In this document: positions 25,158 through 34,769 of the stretch, piece by piece | How positions within the stretch are numbered: the stretch's first letter is position 1 | Layout: each line of letters opens with the position of its first letter | DNA from: Candidatus Zhuqueibacterota bacterium | GTDB taxonomy: Bacteria; Zhuqueibacterota; Zhuqueibacteria; Oceanimicrobiales; Oceanimicrobiaceae | DNA length: 55,345 nucleotides | Direction of reading: 5' to 3' | Assembly (NCBI GenBank): GCA_029261995.1 | Contig: JAJDAF010000040.1 | Coordinates: forward strand, 1 to 55,345 | Notes under the pieces: generated by a model | Seen by the model: only the letters and a program-made list of their open reading frames with translations | Database searches by the model: none | Told to the model about the DNA's origin: nothing | Translations under genes and position numbers: made by a program

Positions 25158-26024
25158 CTAATCGACGACCTGTTCGTCAGCGTGATACGAGCTTCGGACT
25201 AACGGGCCGGACTCAACGTGTTTGAAGCCCATCTCCAAACCTCTCCGCCGGTAATCCGCAAATTCTGCCGGCGCAACGAATCTGTTCACTGGCAGATGCG
25301 CCTTTGTCGGCTGCAGGTACTGGCCAAGCGTAAAAATATCAACATTCCGATGGCGCAAATCCCGCATGACTTCGAGGACTTCGTCGGGAGTTTCTCCGAG
25401 TCCAAGCATGATGCCGGTCTTGGTTGTCATGTCTTGGGAGTGAGCAATTTTCAGCACATCCAGGCTCCACAAATAGTTACCCTGTGGCCTCACGCGGCGG
25501 TAGAGCCTTGGAACCGTCTCAGTGTTGTGATTCAGAATGTCGGGCTTGGCGTCGATGATCAGCTGCAAAGCATTCGGATCTCCCTTAAAATCAGGAATCA
25601 GCACCTCAATCCGGCAGCCTTCTGCCTTTTGCCTCACCTGCCTGATCGTCTCTGCGAAAATCGCGGCGCCGCCGTCTGGCAGTTCATCCCGGTTAACCGA
25701 AGTGATGACGGCGTGTTTCAGTTGCATTGTTGCCACCGCCTGGGCGACGCGGCGGGGCTCGTCACGGTCAAGAATGGCAGGCCGCCCAGTCTTAACGGCA
25801 CAAAAGCCACAACTGCGGGTGCAGACATCGCCGAGAATAATAAAGGTTGCCGTCCGCCGTTGCCAACACTCGGCGATGTTCGGACAACGTGCTTCCTCGC
25901 AGACAGTATTTAGCTGATTGCCTTCAACCAGTTCTTTCACCTCTCGGTAGCCAGAACCAGAGGGGATTCGCACTTTCAGCCACTCGGGGCGCCGCAAAGG
26001 ACTGGAAATCATGGGCGTAGACAT
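25158..26024 (-). CDS. lipA: lipoyl synthase
   Basis: Radical-SAM enzyme that inserts two sulfurs into octanoyl chains on lipoyl domains. The 288-residue protein has both iron-sulfur sets: [12 protein letters not shown] for the auxiliary cluster and CTRSCGFC for the radical-SAM cluster, plus the C-terminal RSSYHA motif of the auxiliary site. It starts 12 bases after the E2 gene, whose lipoyl domains are its substrates. Confidence 0.97.
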   Translation of the reverse strand: MSTPMISSPLRRPEWLKVRIPSGSGYREVKELVEGNQLNTVCEEARCPNIAECWQRRTATFIILGDVCTRSCGFCAVKTGRPAILDRDEPRRVAQAVATMQLKHAVITSVNRDELPDGGAAIFAETIRQVRQKAEGCRIEVLIPDFKGDPNALQLIIDAKPDILNHNTETVPRLYRRVRPQGNYLWSLDVLKIAHSQDMTTKTGIMLGLGETPDEVLEVMRDLRHRNVDIFTLGQYLQPTKAHLPVNRFVAPAEFADYRRRGLEMGFKHVESGPLVRSSYHADEQVVD

Positions 26025-26036
26025 ATGTGCGTCATC

Positions 26037-27740
26037 CTACAAAATATTGGCAGTGTCGAAGTTAGTGAGATTCTGCGCAACCCGATCAAGGAACTGTCCT
26101 GCCATTCCGCCATCGACCAGACGGTGGTCAAAGGAAAGCGAGACGTACATCATGCTCCTTATCGCAATGGCGTCGTTGATGACAACTGGCCTTTTTTGAA
26201 TGGTGCCAACGCCCAGAATCGCCACCTGCGGCTGGTTGATGATCGGTAGTCCCATCAGGCTCCCGAACGAGCCCATGTTGGTGATTGAGAATGTGCCCCC
26301 TTGAACTTCATCAGGCAGCAGCTTCTTGTTGCGCGCCCGTGCCGCCAAATCATTGATCGACCGCGCCATGCCAACCACGTTGAGTCCGTCAGCATGTTTC
26401 ACCACGGGCACAATCAGGCCGTTGTTTTCGAGCGCCACCGCCAAGCCGACGTTGATATCCTTCTTCCGTACAATTGTGTCACCGTCCACTGAAGCATTCA
26501 CCAGCGGGAAATCCTGCAATGCGCGGGCACACGCCATTGTAATGAAGGGCATATAGGTCAGTTTGGTCCCGGTGTCCTGAAGGAACCGCTCTTTATTCTG
26601 TGCCCTGAACGTAACCAGGTTCGTCATGTCTGCCTCACTCACCGCAAAAACATGCGGAGAGGTCTGCACGCTGGCCAGCATGTGCTTGGCAATGCTCTTG
26701 CGCATGGTGTCCATCGGAATTCGCTCGACCCGCTCACCGTCTGCGGCCGGCGCGGAAACCTGGGCTGGCCGGGTGGCAGGCGCTGGAGGACTCACGGCGG
26801 CTGCAGGCACCGTTGTGGAAACGCCAGCAGTGGATCTCGTGTCCAGATAATTCAGGATATCTCTCTTCGTAACCCTATCGTTGGCGCCGGTACCCGCGAT
26901 CAGACCTAGATCATCAGAAGAAATGCCTTCTACTCTGGCGATGCGACGAACCAATGGTGAATAGAACCGGCGAGCGCCATTGCCTGTAGCTGCGGCGACC
27001 GGTGAGCTGGGTTCTGGTGACGAAGCTTGAGCACCTGAGTTCGCCTGAGTGGCTGAAACAGGCGTTGGCGAGGATTCTGCAACGGCTGTGGCCACGGGTT
27101 GTGCAGCGGACACAGTTTCCCTCTGCATGCTTTCTGCTCCAATTCTTGCGATGACGGCGCCAACCTCGACGGTCGCCCCCTCCTGTATCAAAATGGCTTG
27201 CAGAACACCAGCGTGTGGCGATGGGATTTCAGAATCAACTTTGTCAGTGCTGATTTCGAGAAGAATCTCGTCGCGCTCGACGCGTTCACCTTCCTTTTTG
27301 AGCCAGCGGATTACCGTGCCCTCGGTGATGCTCTCGCCCATCTGCGGCATGACGATATCCAGGACACCGCCTTGCGTTGCGGCGGGAGCCGGGGCGTCAA
27401 TAACCGGCGCTGACGGAGCAGGCTCGGGTACATCGATTGGGGCTGCGACATCGACCGGAGATTGTGTTGCAGGTTCCGGTGTGGCTGTGGGCTCCTGTGC
27501 CGCTGTCTCGATTTGTGCAATGACAGAACCAACGGTCACCGTGTCGCCTTCACCTGCCAGGAGGGCTGCTACAATGCCTTCCTCAGGCGATGGGATTTCT
27601 GAATCCACCTTATCTGTGCTGATCTCGAGAATAATTTCGTCACGCTCAACCCGCTCGCCTTCCTTCTTTAACCAACGGATGATTGTACCTTCCGCGATGC
27701 TTTCGCCCATCTGCGGCATCACCATGTCAACTCTTGCCAT
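26037..27740 (-). CDS. 2-oxoacid dehydrogenase E2 acyltransferase, two lipoyl domains
   Basis: 567 residues. Two near-identical lipoyl domains (about 1-80 and 127-205), each with the modified lysine in EISTDKVDSEIPSP (K44 in the first), joined by Ala/Pro-rich linkers. A peripheral subunit-binding domain follows (about 258-295, SPLVRRIARVEGISSDDLGL) and the catalytic domain (about 340-567) ends with SFDHRLVDGGMAGQFL. Both pyruvate (AceF-type) and 2-oxoglutarate (SucB-type) complexes share this architecture, so the substrate is not decided by sequence alone. The E1 subunit is not in the window; E3 lies at 49732. Confidence 0.93.
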   Translation of the reverse strand: MARVDMVMPQMGESIAEGTIIRWLKKEGERVERDEIILEISTDKVDSEIPSPEEGIVAALLAGEGDTVTVGSVIAQIETAAQEPTATPEPATQSPVDVAAPIDVPEPAPSAPVIDAPAPAATQGGVLDIVMPQMGESITEGTVIRWLKKEGERVERDEILLEISTDKVDSEIPSPHAGVLQAILIQEGATVEVGAVIARIGAESMQRETVSAAQPVATAVAESSPTPVSATQANSGAQASSPEPSSPVAAATGNGARRFYSPLVRRIARVEGISSDDLGLIAGTGANDRVTKRDILNYLDTRSTAGVSTTVPAAAVSPPAPATRPAQVSAPAADGERVERIPMDTMRKSIAKHMLASVQTSPHVFAVSEADMTNLVTFRAQNKERFLQDTGTKLTYMPFITMACARALQDFPLVNASVDGDTIVRKKDINVGLAVALENNGLIVPVVKHADGLNVVGMARSINDLAARARNKKLLPDEVQGGTFSITNMGSFGSLMGLPIINQPQVAILGVGTIQKRPVVINDAIAIRSMMYVSLSFDHRLVDGGMAGQFLDRVAQNLTNFDTANIL

Positions 27741-27797
27741 GCATTCCTTCCAGATTTGTTTGTACTTTCAACTCTAAATGGCCGCTCACCTGGCCGA

Positions 27798-29801
27798 CTA
27801 CAAAGCTTCCGCTACCAGTTCAGCGATGTCTTTGACATCGACCTGGTCTTCCTTACCTCTCATTTTGCGTGCGTCGTCGAGCATGATGTTGCAGAATGGG
27901 CAGGCCGTAGCAGCCAACTCGGCCCCGGACTGTTCGACATCATCAAAGCGAACCAGGTTGACGCGCTTGTCCGGCTCTTCATCCGTCCACATCATGCCGC
28001 CGCCTGCGCCGCAACACAAGCCCTTCTCGCGACACCGGCCCATCTCCACGACTTCTCCATTTGCAACGTGGCTGACGACCGAACGCGGCTGCTCATAAAT
28101 TCCGTTATGTCGGCCGAGATAGCAGGCGTCGTGGTAGGTTATCCGCTTATCTACATTCTTTTTTGGCTTGATTTTATTGCTATCTACCAGTTCCTGAATC
28201 AACTCCGAGTGGTGCACGACTTCATAATTGCCGCCGAATTCCGCATACTCATTGCGCAGGGTATTGAAACAGTGTGGGCAGCCGGTGACTATCTTCTTGA
28301 AAGAGTATTTGCCCAGAGTTTCGATGTTATTCTCCGCCATCATCTGGAACAAATATTCCTGCCCGAGACGACGTGCGGAATCCCCTGTACAGCTTTCCTC
28401 CGTACCCAAAATACCGAAATCCAGGCCGGCGTCTTTCATTATCTTGACGATGGACTTCGCGACGCTCTGGTTCTTTGGGTCCATGGCAGCGGCGCAGCCC
28501 ACCCAGTATAAATACTCCACTTCTTTTTTGTCCTTCATCAACGGCACCTCGAGCCCCTCACACCATTCCGTGCGTTTCTGGCTGGGCATGCCCCAGGGGT
28601 TGCCTGTATTCTCCATGTTGTCCAGGGTCTTCTGTACTTCGTCAGAAATGTTGGCCTGGTCCATCACCATGTAGCGGCGCATATCCTGCAGCGTGTCGAC
28701 ATGCTCGATAAACACGGGGCAGTTTTCGACACAGCCAAGGCAGGTGGTACATGCCCAAATGGCTTCTTCCGAAATGACGCCGCCGATAAGTTCAGCCCGG
28801 TCAGACGCTCCATTTCCAGACCACAGGGAAGGTCCAACATCTACCAGATGTTCCTTTAGATCGTGAATCACCAGGGCCGGGTTCAACCCTTTGCCGGAGT
28901 GGTAGGCCGGGCAGTTGTCCTGGCAGCGGCCGCATTCCGTGCAGGCGAAGAAGTCCAACATCTGCGGCCAGGTGAAGTCTTCGACTTTGCTCACACCCAA
29001 AGTGACATCATCCGACTCGAAATCGACCTGTTCGAAATCGATCTTCTTGAGCACGCCCTTCCGGCGATTTCTGTCGCGGTCCCGGCGCAGAAAAATATTG
29101 GGGAGAGCGCCAACCAGGTGCACGTGCTTTGAGTGCGGAATGTAGGACAGGAATGCGAGGATGATGATGTTATGAATCCACCAGGCGATGTCATATCCTA
29201 TGGGCATGACGCCGTCTTTTGAACCGGAGGCGAAATTGGAGAAGAAGTTGGACACGGGTGTGAAGCCTGCCAATGCCCTCTCGTTGAGAATAATGTAGCC
29301 ATGCGTCACAAACATGGAAATCATCAAAGTCAGAATCATTCCCAGAATCAATCCGGCATCAAACCTTGCGGCGAAATCTTTGCGCAGCCGGTCAGGCTGG
29401 ATGACAAATCGCCGAAACAGCCCGATAACCACAGCGACGATAACAGCCAGACCGCAAAAATCAAAGGCCGTCGAGGCAACCACTTCGACGCCATGGCCGA
29501 AAAGGTTGCCCCAGTGAAAGCTCGGATTGTAACCGCGCACGAACATCTCGACGGTTGCCAAACCGAGAACTAGAAATCCCCAGAAAATAAAAAAATGGCC
29601 CCAGCCGGACAGCTCGCGCACCACTGACCGCTGCCCGAAAAAAAACTTGAGCACAGAGCCGACGCGCCAGCCATAGTTTTCGACGGGGTCATGCGACGGC
29701 TTGCCCAACCGCACCAGACGTGCTATCCTGTAAACACTCCAAGTGAAAAAACCAACACCGCTTAGAATCAAAACGGTCAAAACTACAAGTTTGATTTGCA
29801 T
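27798..29801 (-). CDS. membrane-anchored HdrD-like iron-sulfur oxidoreductase
   Basis: 667 residues from ATG 29801 (GGAAGGG upstream; a longer frame from 29864 lacks a good site). The N-terminal 240 residues hold five or so membrane helices of the NarI/cytochrome-b type. Then come two [4Fe-4S] motifs (ACTECGRCQDNCPA, ACTTCLGCVENCPV) and two CCG domains (YWVGCAAAMD...TGCPHCFN, and HDACYLGRHN...CCGAGGG...ACPFCN), as in heterodisulfide reductase HdrD. Such proteins pass electrons between the quinone pool and soluble carriers such as electron-transfer flavoprotein. It follows nuoD2 and precedes E2 and lipA; its partner is unknown. Confidence 0.88.
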   Translation of the reverse strand: MQIKLVVLTVLILSGVGFFTWSVYRIARLVRLGKPSHDPVENYGWRVGSVLKFFFGQRSVVRELSGWGHFFIFWGFLVLGLATVEMFVRGYNPSFHWGNLFGHGVEVVASTAFDFCGLAVIVAVVIGLFRRFVIQPDRLRKDFAARFDAGLILGMILTLMISMFVTHGYIILNERALAGFTPVSNFFSNFASGSKDGVMPIGYDIAWWIHNIIILAFLSYIPHSKHVHLVGALPNIFLRRDRDRNRRKGVLKKIDFEQVDFESDDVTLGVSKVEDFTWPQMLDFFACTECGRCQDNCPAYHSGKGLNPALVIHDLKEHLVDVGPSLWSGNGASDRAELIGGVISEEAIWACTTCLGCVENCPVFIEHVDTLQDMRRYMVMDQANISDEVQKTLDNMENTGNPWGMPSQKRTEWCEGLEVPLMKDKKEVEYLYWVGCAAAMDPKNQSVAKSIVKIMKDAGLDFGILGTEESCTGDSARRLGQEYLFQMMAENNIETLGKYSFKKIVTGCPHCFNTLRNEYAEFGGNYEVVHHSELIQELVDSNKIKPKKNVDKRITYHDACYLGRHNGIYEQPRSVVSHVANGEVVEMGRCREKGLCCGAGGGMMWTDEEPDKRVNLVRFDDVEQSGAELAATACPFCNIMLDDARKMRGKEDQVDVKDIAELVAEAL

Positions 29802-29818
29802 GGTCTTTCCCTTCCATT

Positions 29819-29871
29819 CGCTATTTGTAAGCAAACAAATAGCGTTTACCAAAGGAACAGGCAAACGCTAT
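29819..29871 (-). promoter_or_regulatory. overlapping alternative hairpins before the HdrD-like gene
   Basis: CGCTATTTGT (29819-29828) can pair with ACAAATAGCG (29835-29844), but ATAGCGTTT (29839-29847) can instead pair with AAACGCTAT (29863-29871). The two perfect stems exclude each other and lie just upstream of the ribosome-binding site (about 29805-29815). This is the geometry of an attenuator or RNA switch; there is no T-run. Confidence 0.4.
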
Positions 29872-29915
29872 CGACTTGACGGCCTGTTGTCCAGGTGGCC
29901 GCGGGAAATCAACTG

Positions 29916-31166
29916 CTATCTGTCAATACAACCGAGAACGATGTCGAGGCTGCCGATGATGAGCACAAGATCGGCGATCATCCCGCCTCTTGAAATGTCG
30001 TCAATCATGCAGATGTTACTGAAGCATGGCGATCTGGACTTCACCCGGAACGGCACATCTGAACCGTCGCTCCGAATCAGAAAACCCAACTCACCGCGCG
30101 GAGTTTCGCTGCGCACATAAGCTTCGGCGCCAGCCGCGGGCCGAAGCCGTTTCGGGATGGCTGCCTGCACATCCTGGGCAGTAAAGGGCTCGATGCCATC
30201 CAATGCCTGGCGGATGATTTTCACAGATTCCGCCATCTCGTCGATTCTTACCAAGTAGCGGTCGAGCACTGAGCCAACAGGCCCGAACTTGCCCTCGCCA
30301 ACCGGTACATCAAAATCGAATTTGTCGTAGTAGGAAAACGGTTCATCTTTGCGCAAATCCCATTTCACGCCCGAGCCCCGTAGAACAGGTCCTGTACAGC
30401 CGTAACTGACGGCTACCTCAGGCGTCATTACCCCGATCTCGGCAGTTCTCTCAATAAAGATATGGTTTGTGGTGAGGAGTTTGTTGAACTCCACCATCTT
30501 CGGTTCAAAGTAGTCTAGAAACTCCCTGACCTTCTGCAACCAGCCTTCTGGCAGGTCGCGAGCCAGACCGCCAACCCAAATATAATTGTAGAGCATTCGG
30601 GCTCCCGAGAGCCATTCGAGCAGGTCGAGAATCTTCTCACGGTCGCGAAACGCCCATAGGAACGGAGTGAATGCGCCGACGTCAAGGCCGAAAGTACCCA
30701 CAGCAACCAAGTGGCTGGCAATGCGATTAAGCTCGCAGGTGATAACACGGGCGTACTCAACTTTCTCCGGCAGTTCGTTGAGACCGATGAGTTTTTCCAC
30801 GGCCAGAACATAGGCCAAATCCTGATTCATGGAAGCCAGGTAGTCAATCCTGTCGCAATACGGAACGACCTCGTTGTAGGAGATGCTTTCCGCGTGTTTT
30901 TCGAAATTGCGGTGCAGGTAGCCGATATGCGGCGTAACCTTCTTGACGACCTCACCGTCCAGAACCAGCTCGAGACGCAGGACACCATGCGTGCTGGGAT
31001 GTTGCGGCCCCATATTCACGACCATTTCGTCGCCCTGGTAGGATTCGATCTCGAGCTTGCTCATGGTCTCTTCATAGTAACGACCGGCGCTCTGGTCGAG
31101 ATCGACAACCATTGTGCTTTCATCTTCGAAAATGTAACGCTTCTTTTTGAACAGGTTTCCGAACAT
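29916..31166 (-). CDS. nuoD: NADH-quinone oxidoreductase subunit D, second copy
   Basis: 416 residues including a 50-residue N-terminal extension. The 49-kDa subunit forms the quinone pocket with NuoB; its signatures MGPQHPSTHGVLRLELVLDG, IGYLHRNFEKHAES and the C-terminal DIVLGCIDR are present. This is a stand-alone NuoD, unlike the CD fusion at 38211. It is last in the partial set B-C-I-D. The N-terminal extension is not seen in ordinary NuoD and is of unknown use. Confidence 0.94.
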   Translation of the reverse strand: MFGNLFKKKRYIFEDESTMVVDLDQSAGRYYEETMSKLEIESYQGDEMVVNMGPQHPSTHGVLRLELVLDGEVVKKVTPHIGYLHRNFEKHAESISYNEVVPYCDRIDYLASMNQDLAYVLAVEKLIGLNELPEKVEYARVITCELNRIASHLVAVGTFGLDVGAFTPFLWAFRDREKILDLLEWLSGARMLYNYIWVGGLARDLPEGWLQKVREFLDYFEPKMVEFNKLLTTNHIFIERTAEIGVMTPEVAVSYGCTGPVLRGSGVKWDLRKDEPFSYYDKFDFDVPVGEGKFGPVGSVLDRYLVRIDEMAESVKIIRQALDGIEPFTAQDVQAAIPKRLRPAAGAEAYVRSETPRGELGFLIRSDGSDVPFRVKSRSPCFSNICMIDDISRGGMIADLVLIIGSLDIVLGCIDR

Positions 31167-31227
31167 TTATGAGTTTCCCTTATGCAAGTATCAGTCCGCC
31201 TCAGGACGCGGATTTCTGGAAGCGCGG

Positions 31228-31800
31228 TTATGCTCCTACGGCGCTCTTTCCCTTTCCTTCTGCGGCTTTCTGTTTTGCCGCCAGCTTCGCCTCTTTTTCG
31301 CGCGCTTTTCTCTCGTCCTCTTCCTTTTCCCGCAGCCGCAATGCCACCGCTTCTTCAGGTGAGTATTTGGAGAAATGGTAGATGCCGTTGTCTCTGCTGT
31401 AAACGCCATTCTCATACTCATCCGTCATGTACAGACACTCGGTCGGGCAAACCGTAGTGCAGTCAGAGCAGTAGCAGCACTTGAACATGTCGATGTCGAA
31501 ACGAATCACATGTTGCCGGATTGGGTTGCCCATGGAAGCCTTGCCCAGATCTTCGTCCGGTGCTGCTTTGACGGCATCGAGATAGATACAATCCACAGGG
31601 CAAATGCGGACGCACTTGTTGCAGCCAATGCAATCATCAGCGTTCATGAACAAAATGCCCCGGGCATTTACTGGCAATTCCCAGCGTTCACGAGGGTATT
31701 GCAGCGTGACAGCAGGCCGAAACATCGCCTTCCAGGTTTGCCCCATGCCGATGGCAATGGTGCTAAGGGCGCGGTAGATGTTGCCAAAATAACTAACCAT
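31228..31800 (-). CDS. nuoI: NADH-quinone oxidoreductase subunit I, second copy
   Basis: 190 residues. The two [4Fe-4S] motifs [15 protein letters not shown] and [15 protein letters not shown] carry electrons toward NuoB. The C-terminus is a charged Lys/Glu/Ala-rich tail (about 150-185), likely coiled. It overlaps nuoC2 by 8 bases. Placement between C and D is unusual; the common order is B-C-D-H-I. Confidence 0.94.
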   Translation of the reverse strand: MVSYFGNIYRALSTIAIGMGQTWKAMFRPAVTLQYPRERWELPVNARGILFMNADDCIGCNKCVRICPVDCIYLDAVKAAPDEDLGKASMGNPIRQHVIRFDIDMFKCCYCSDCTTVCPTECLYMTDEYENGVYSRDNGIYHFSKYSPEEAVALRLREKEEDERKAREKEAKLAAKQKAAEGKGKSAVGA

Positions 31801-32422
31801 TGCTCTTGTCCTCGGACTTATTCTTCGCCGACTTCCCGTTTTTCATCGACTCAACGAGGTCAGGCACCTTACTCTCGAACTGAAACACAAAATGGCCGCG
31901 CTCCGGATTCTTGGCAAGCGTTTCATAATCTTCCCAGTCTTCCTTGTATGGAACGCGCATGCCGTGATAGAACTCCTGCACCACATAGTCTTTGCGCAGA
32001 GGATAGCCCTCCCAATCTTCGACGCACAGAATTCTGCGCAAGTCGGGATGACCCTCGAAATGGATGCCAAACAGGTCGAACGCTTCGCGCTCATGCCAGT
32101 CGGCCGTTCGCCACACCGATTCGACCGAGTGTACTCTGGCTTCCGTCCGCGGCAATTCTACGGTCAGAGTGATCTTGTGCTTTTTTTCCATGGAATGCAG
32201 ATTGTAGATGACTCCAAGATTGGCATCCTCACCGTAATCCATGCCGCTCAAGCACATTAGAGAGGTGAAGCTCAACCCCGAGTCATTCTTTAGAAAGGTA
32301 CAGATTTCGAGTACGTGACTGGCTTCAATCTTGATAAACGGGTCTAACGCCTCAGCTCCGAATTCAAGGATGGCATCGCCGAATTTGTCCTGGAGCTTCT
32401 GGTGAATTTGCTCTGGCGTCAT
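31793..32422 (-). CDS. nuoC: NADH-quinone oxidoreductase subunit C, second copy
   Basis: 209 residues, the 30-kDa subunit of the peripheral arm. The signature [26 protein letters not shown] is intact. It is a separate gene here, whereas the first set has NuoCD fused. It overlaps nuoB2 by 4 bases and nuoI2 by 8, so the set is translationally coupled. Confidence 0.94.
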   Translation of the reverse strand: MTPEQIHQKLQDKFGDAILEFGAEALDPFIKIEASHVLEICTFLKNDSGLSFTSLMCLSGMDYGEDANLGVIYNLHSMEKKHKITLTVELPRTEARVHSVESVWRTADWHEREAFDLFGIHFEGHPDLRRILCVEDWEGYPLRKDYVVQEFYHGMRVPYKEDWEDYETLAKNPERGHFVFQFESKVPDLVESMKNGKSAKNKSEDKSNG

Positions 32423-32967
32423 ACGTTGGCCCTTTCTTGCAGTTTGCGTTTGATCAAGCTCTCTTTGCGGACTTTTTCCTGTATTTTGAGAATGCCGTCG
32501 ATGAGAGCTTCGGGTCTTGGCGGGCAGCCTGTTACATAAACATCAACCGGCACAATCAGATCCACACCTTTGAGGACGTGGTAGCCGTGCTTCCAGTATG
32601 GACCGCCGCAGGTGGCGCAACTTCCCATCGAAAGCACATATTTGGGCTCCGGCATCTGGTCATAGAGTCGCTTAATCCGGTCGGCCATCTTCATGGTAAC
32701 TGTTCCCGCAACGATCATGACATCGGTTTGCCTCGGGCTAGGACGCATGACGCCGGCGCCGAACCGGTCGAGGTCGTAGCGGGCAGCAGCGGTCGCCATC
32801 ATTTCAATTGCGCAGCACGCGAGCCCAAACGTCATCGGCCACAACGACGATAGCCTGGCCCAACTAAAGAGACTGTCGATGGAGGTGATGAACAGGTTGT
32901 CGCCGTATTTTCCTTCTTCAAGAAACCGCTTCTCTTTTCCAACAAACGGCTGTTTGGTCTGGGGCAT
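32419..32967 (-). CDS. nuoB: NADH-quinone oxidoreductase subunit B, second copy
   Basis: 182 residues, carrier of cluster N2, next to the quinone site. Ligand cysteines appear in [15 protein letters not shown] (region), [10 protein letters not shown] and GCPPRPEA. It shares the family core with the copy at 41536 but has a longer N-terminus ([16 protein letters not shown]). It opens the partial operon B-C-I-D behind its own promoter. Confidence 0.95.
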   Translation of the reverse strand: MPQTKQPFVGKEKRFLEEGKYGDNLFITSIDSLFSWARLSSLWPMTFGLACCAIEMMATAAARYDLDRFGAGVMRPSPRQTDVMIVAGTVTMKMADRIKRLYDQMPEPKYVLSMGSCATCGGPYWKHGYHVLKGVDLIVPVDVYVTGCPPRPEALIDGILKIQEKVRKESLIKRKLQERANV

Positions 32968-33012
32968 ATGTCAAGCTCCTTCAGGAATTGCGGGTCGGAT
33001 TCAGATTTCGCG

Positions 33013-33041
33013 AATATACAAATGTCTGGTTATAAACACAA
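33013..33041 (-). promoter_or_regulatory. promoter of the second nuo set
   Basis: TTGTGT (33036-33041), 17 bases, TATATT (33013-33018) on the minus strand, in the 130-base gap between nuoI and nuoB2. Confidence 0.45.
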
Positions 33042-33097
33042 GTCCTTAAGTCAACTTTTTGTGCTGCTGAACCATTCGAAAAGCAGATTTTTGTGCC

Positions 33098-33685
33098 TCA
33101 ATCGAGGTCTTCCACAAACGGCTCCGAAACGACATCTCCTTCGTCGTCAAATTCGACATAACGCTTGCTTTTCGGCTCGAGAGCAAGCATGGTTTGCATG
33201 TCCCGCATCATGCCTTTCCGACCGTAGCTAGAAATCTCGAGAATCCCGGTATCCATGCGGATGGCGTCCTCCGGACATGCTTCTACACAATATCCGCAGA
33301 AGATGCAAAGCCCAAGATCAATGTCAAACGACTTCGGTATCTTTTCGATGTCAGGTGCGTCCGGCTTCTCCTCCGCGATGATGTAAATGCACTTCGCCGG
33401 GCAGACGGTTTCGCACATCATGCAAGCGACGCAGCGCGGCGAGCCGTCATCGCGCTTGGTGAGTCGGTGGTGTGTGCGCAGTCGCGGAAACAGCGGGCGA
33501 ATGAACTCCGGGTACTGAATCGTGACGGATCCCAGCCATTTCACGTCCATGCCAAGGGCTCGCAACGTATGGGCAAACATGTTGCGCACAAAATGCCGGG
33601 TCGTCAACCACAGGCCGGCAAGAACGCCGGGCAAATAGGTCTTCTCCCACCAAGTGAGAGGTTTATGTTTGTCGTGAACGTTCAT
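33098..33685 (-). CDS. nuoI: NADH-quinone oxidoreductase subunit I
   Basis: 195 residues, the ferredoxin-like subunit with clusters N6a and N6b: CVACMMCETVCPAKC and CIFCGYCVEACPEDA. It ends the first operon (nuoA to nuoI) and follows nuoH with a 4-base gap. The membrane pump subunits J-N that normally come next are missing from the window. Confidence 0.96.
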   Translation of the reverse strand: MNVHDKHKPLTWWEKTYLPGVLAGLWLTTRHFVRNMFAHTLRALGMDVKWLGSVTIQYPEFIRPLFPRLRTHHRLTKRDDGSPRCVACMMCETVCPAKCIYIIAEEKPDAPDIEKIPKSFDIDLGLCIFCGYCVEACPEDAIRMDTGILEISSYGRKGMMRDMQTMLALEPKSKRYVEFDDEGDVVSEPFVEDLD

Positions 33686-33689
33686 GGCA

Positions 33690-34769
33690 TCATTTGATGA
33701 GTAGAATCGCTGCGCCGGTCAACACGATGTTTGCCAGCGAGATCGGCAAAATGTATTTCCAACCCAATCGCATCACCTGATCGTAGCGAAAGCGTGGCAG
33801 TGTCCAGCGGATAGCCATCTGCAGCCAAAGAAAGAACATTATTTTGAGGGTGAAGCCCAAGACTTGCAGCAGAGCCACCACCCACTGCGCGCACAGCAGT
33901 TCGCTCCCCCACGGAAAATGAAAGCCGTCCGGCGCAAGATAAGGGACTTGCCAGCCGCCGAAAAACAAGGTTACCGTGATGGCCGCAATCATGACGGTTT
34001 CGATGAAGTCGGTCAGGAAGTACATGCCGAAACCCATGCCGCTGTATTCCAGAAAGTAGCCGATTATCTCCGACTCTCCCTCCGGCGGATCGAATGGGAC
34101 GCGTTTGGTTTCCGCGATGCCGACGGTCAGGAAAAGTAGAAAGCCCAGGGGCTGTAAAATGACGCCCCAGGCCGGTAGCCAACCCCAAAAGTAGGCGCCC
34201 TGCCAGCGCACGATTTCCTGCAAGTCAACCGTTTGGTAGACCATGATGCTACCGAAAATTGTGACCCCGAGCGCGATTTCGTACGAAATCATCTGCGCTG
34301 CGGCCCGCAAACCGCCAAGCAATGCATAGTTGTTGCGCGAGGCCCAGGCCCCGAGCACGACGCCGTAAACCGCCATCCCGGCAACTGCAAAAAGATAGAG
34401 AATTCCGACATTTAGTGGCGCGAGCTGCAAATTCACGACCGTGTCACCGAGCACAAGTTTGTCACCAAAAGGAATGACGGCAAACCCAACCAGCGCGAAG
34501 AAAACCGAAATCGCCGGGGCCAGCGTGAAGATGAACTTCTCGGCATTCGCCGGTCTGAAGCTCTCTTTCAAAAACATCTTGATGGCGTCAGCAAGCGGGT
34601 GGAAAAGTCCGATGACACGCAAACCCAAAATCGAGGCCCGATTGGCGCCGATGCGGTCTTGCATTATTGCGCTCTGCTTGCGCTCAACCCAGGTAAGGAT
34701 GCCGCCGAAGCTGAGCACAAACACCAGCACGAAGGCCAGTTTTATCAGGACAATGCCAATGGCTTCCAT
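33690..34769 (-). CDS. nuoH: NADH-quinone oxidoreductase subunit H
   Basis: 359-residue membrane subunit that anchors the peripheral arm and forms part of the quinone channel. About eight transmembrane helices are visible, with conserved GILTWVERKQSAIMQDRIGANRA near the N-terminus and the acidic loop ETKRVPFDPPEGESEIIGY. Its start shares one base with the nuoG stop. Confidence 0.96.
   Translation of the reverse strand: MEAIGIVLIKLAFVLVFVLSFGGILTWVERKQSAIMQDRIGANRASILGLRVIGLFHPLADAIKMFLKESFRPANAEKFIFTLAPAISVFFALVGFAVIPFGDKLVLGDTVVNLQLAPLNVGILYLFAVAGMAVYGVVLGAWASRNNYALLGGLRAAAQMISYEIALGVTIFGSIMVYQTVDLQEIVRWQGAYFWGWLPAWGVILQPLGFLLFLTVGIAETKRVPFDPPEGESEIIGYFLEYSGMGFGMYFLTDFIETVMIAAITVTLFFGGWQVPYLAPDGFHFPWGSELLCAQWVVALLQVLGFTLKIMFFLWLQMAIRWTLPRFRYDQVMRLGWKYILPISLANIVLTGAAILLIK

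Noticed and set aside
27049-27777. 242-codon plus frame opposite the E2 gene
   Set aside because: Ala/Ser/Thr-rich antisense shadow caused by the repeated lipoyl domains and linkers.
29802-29864. longer start of the HdrD-like protein
   Set aside because: The extra 21 codons cover the alternative hairpins and lack a ribosome-binding site, while GGAAGGG precedes ATG 29801.
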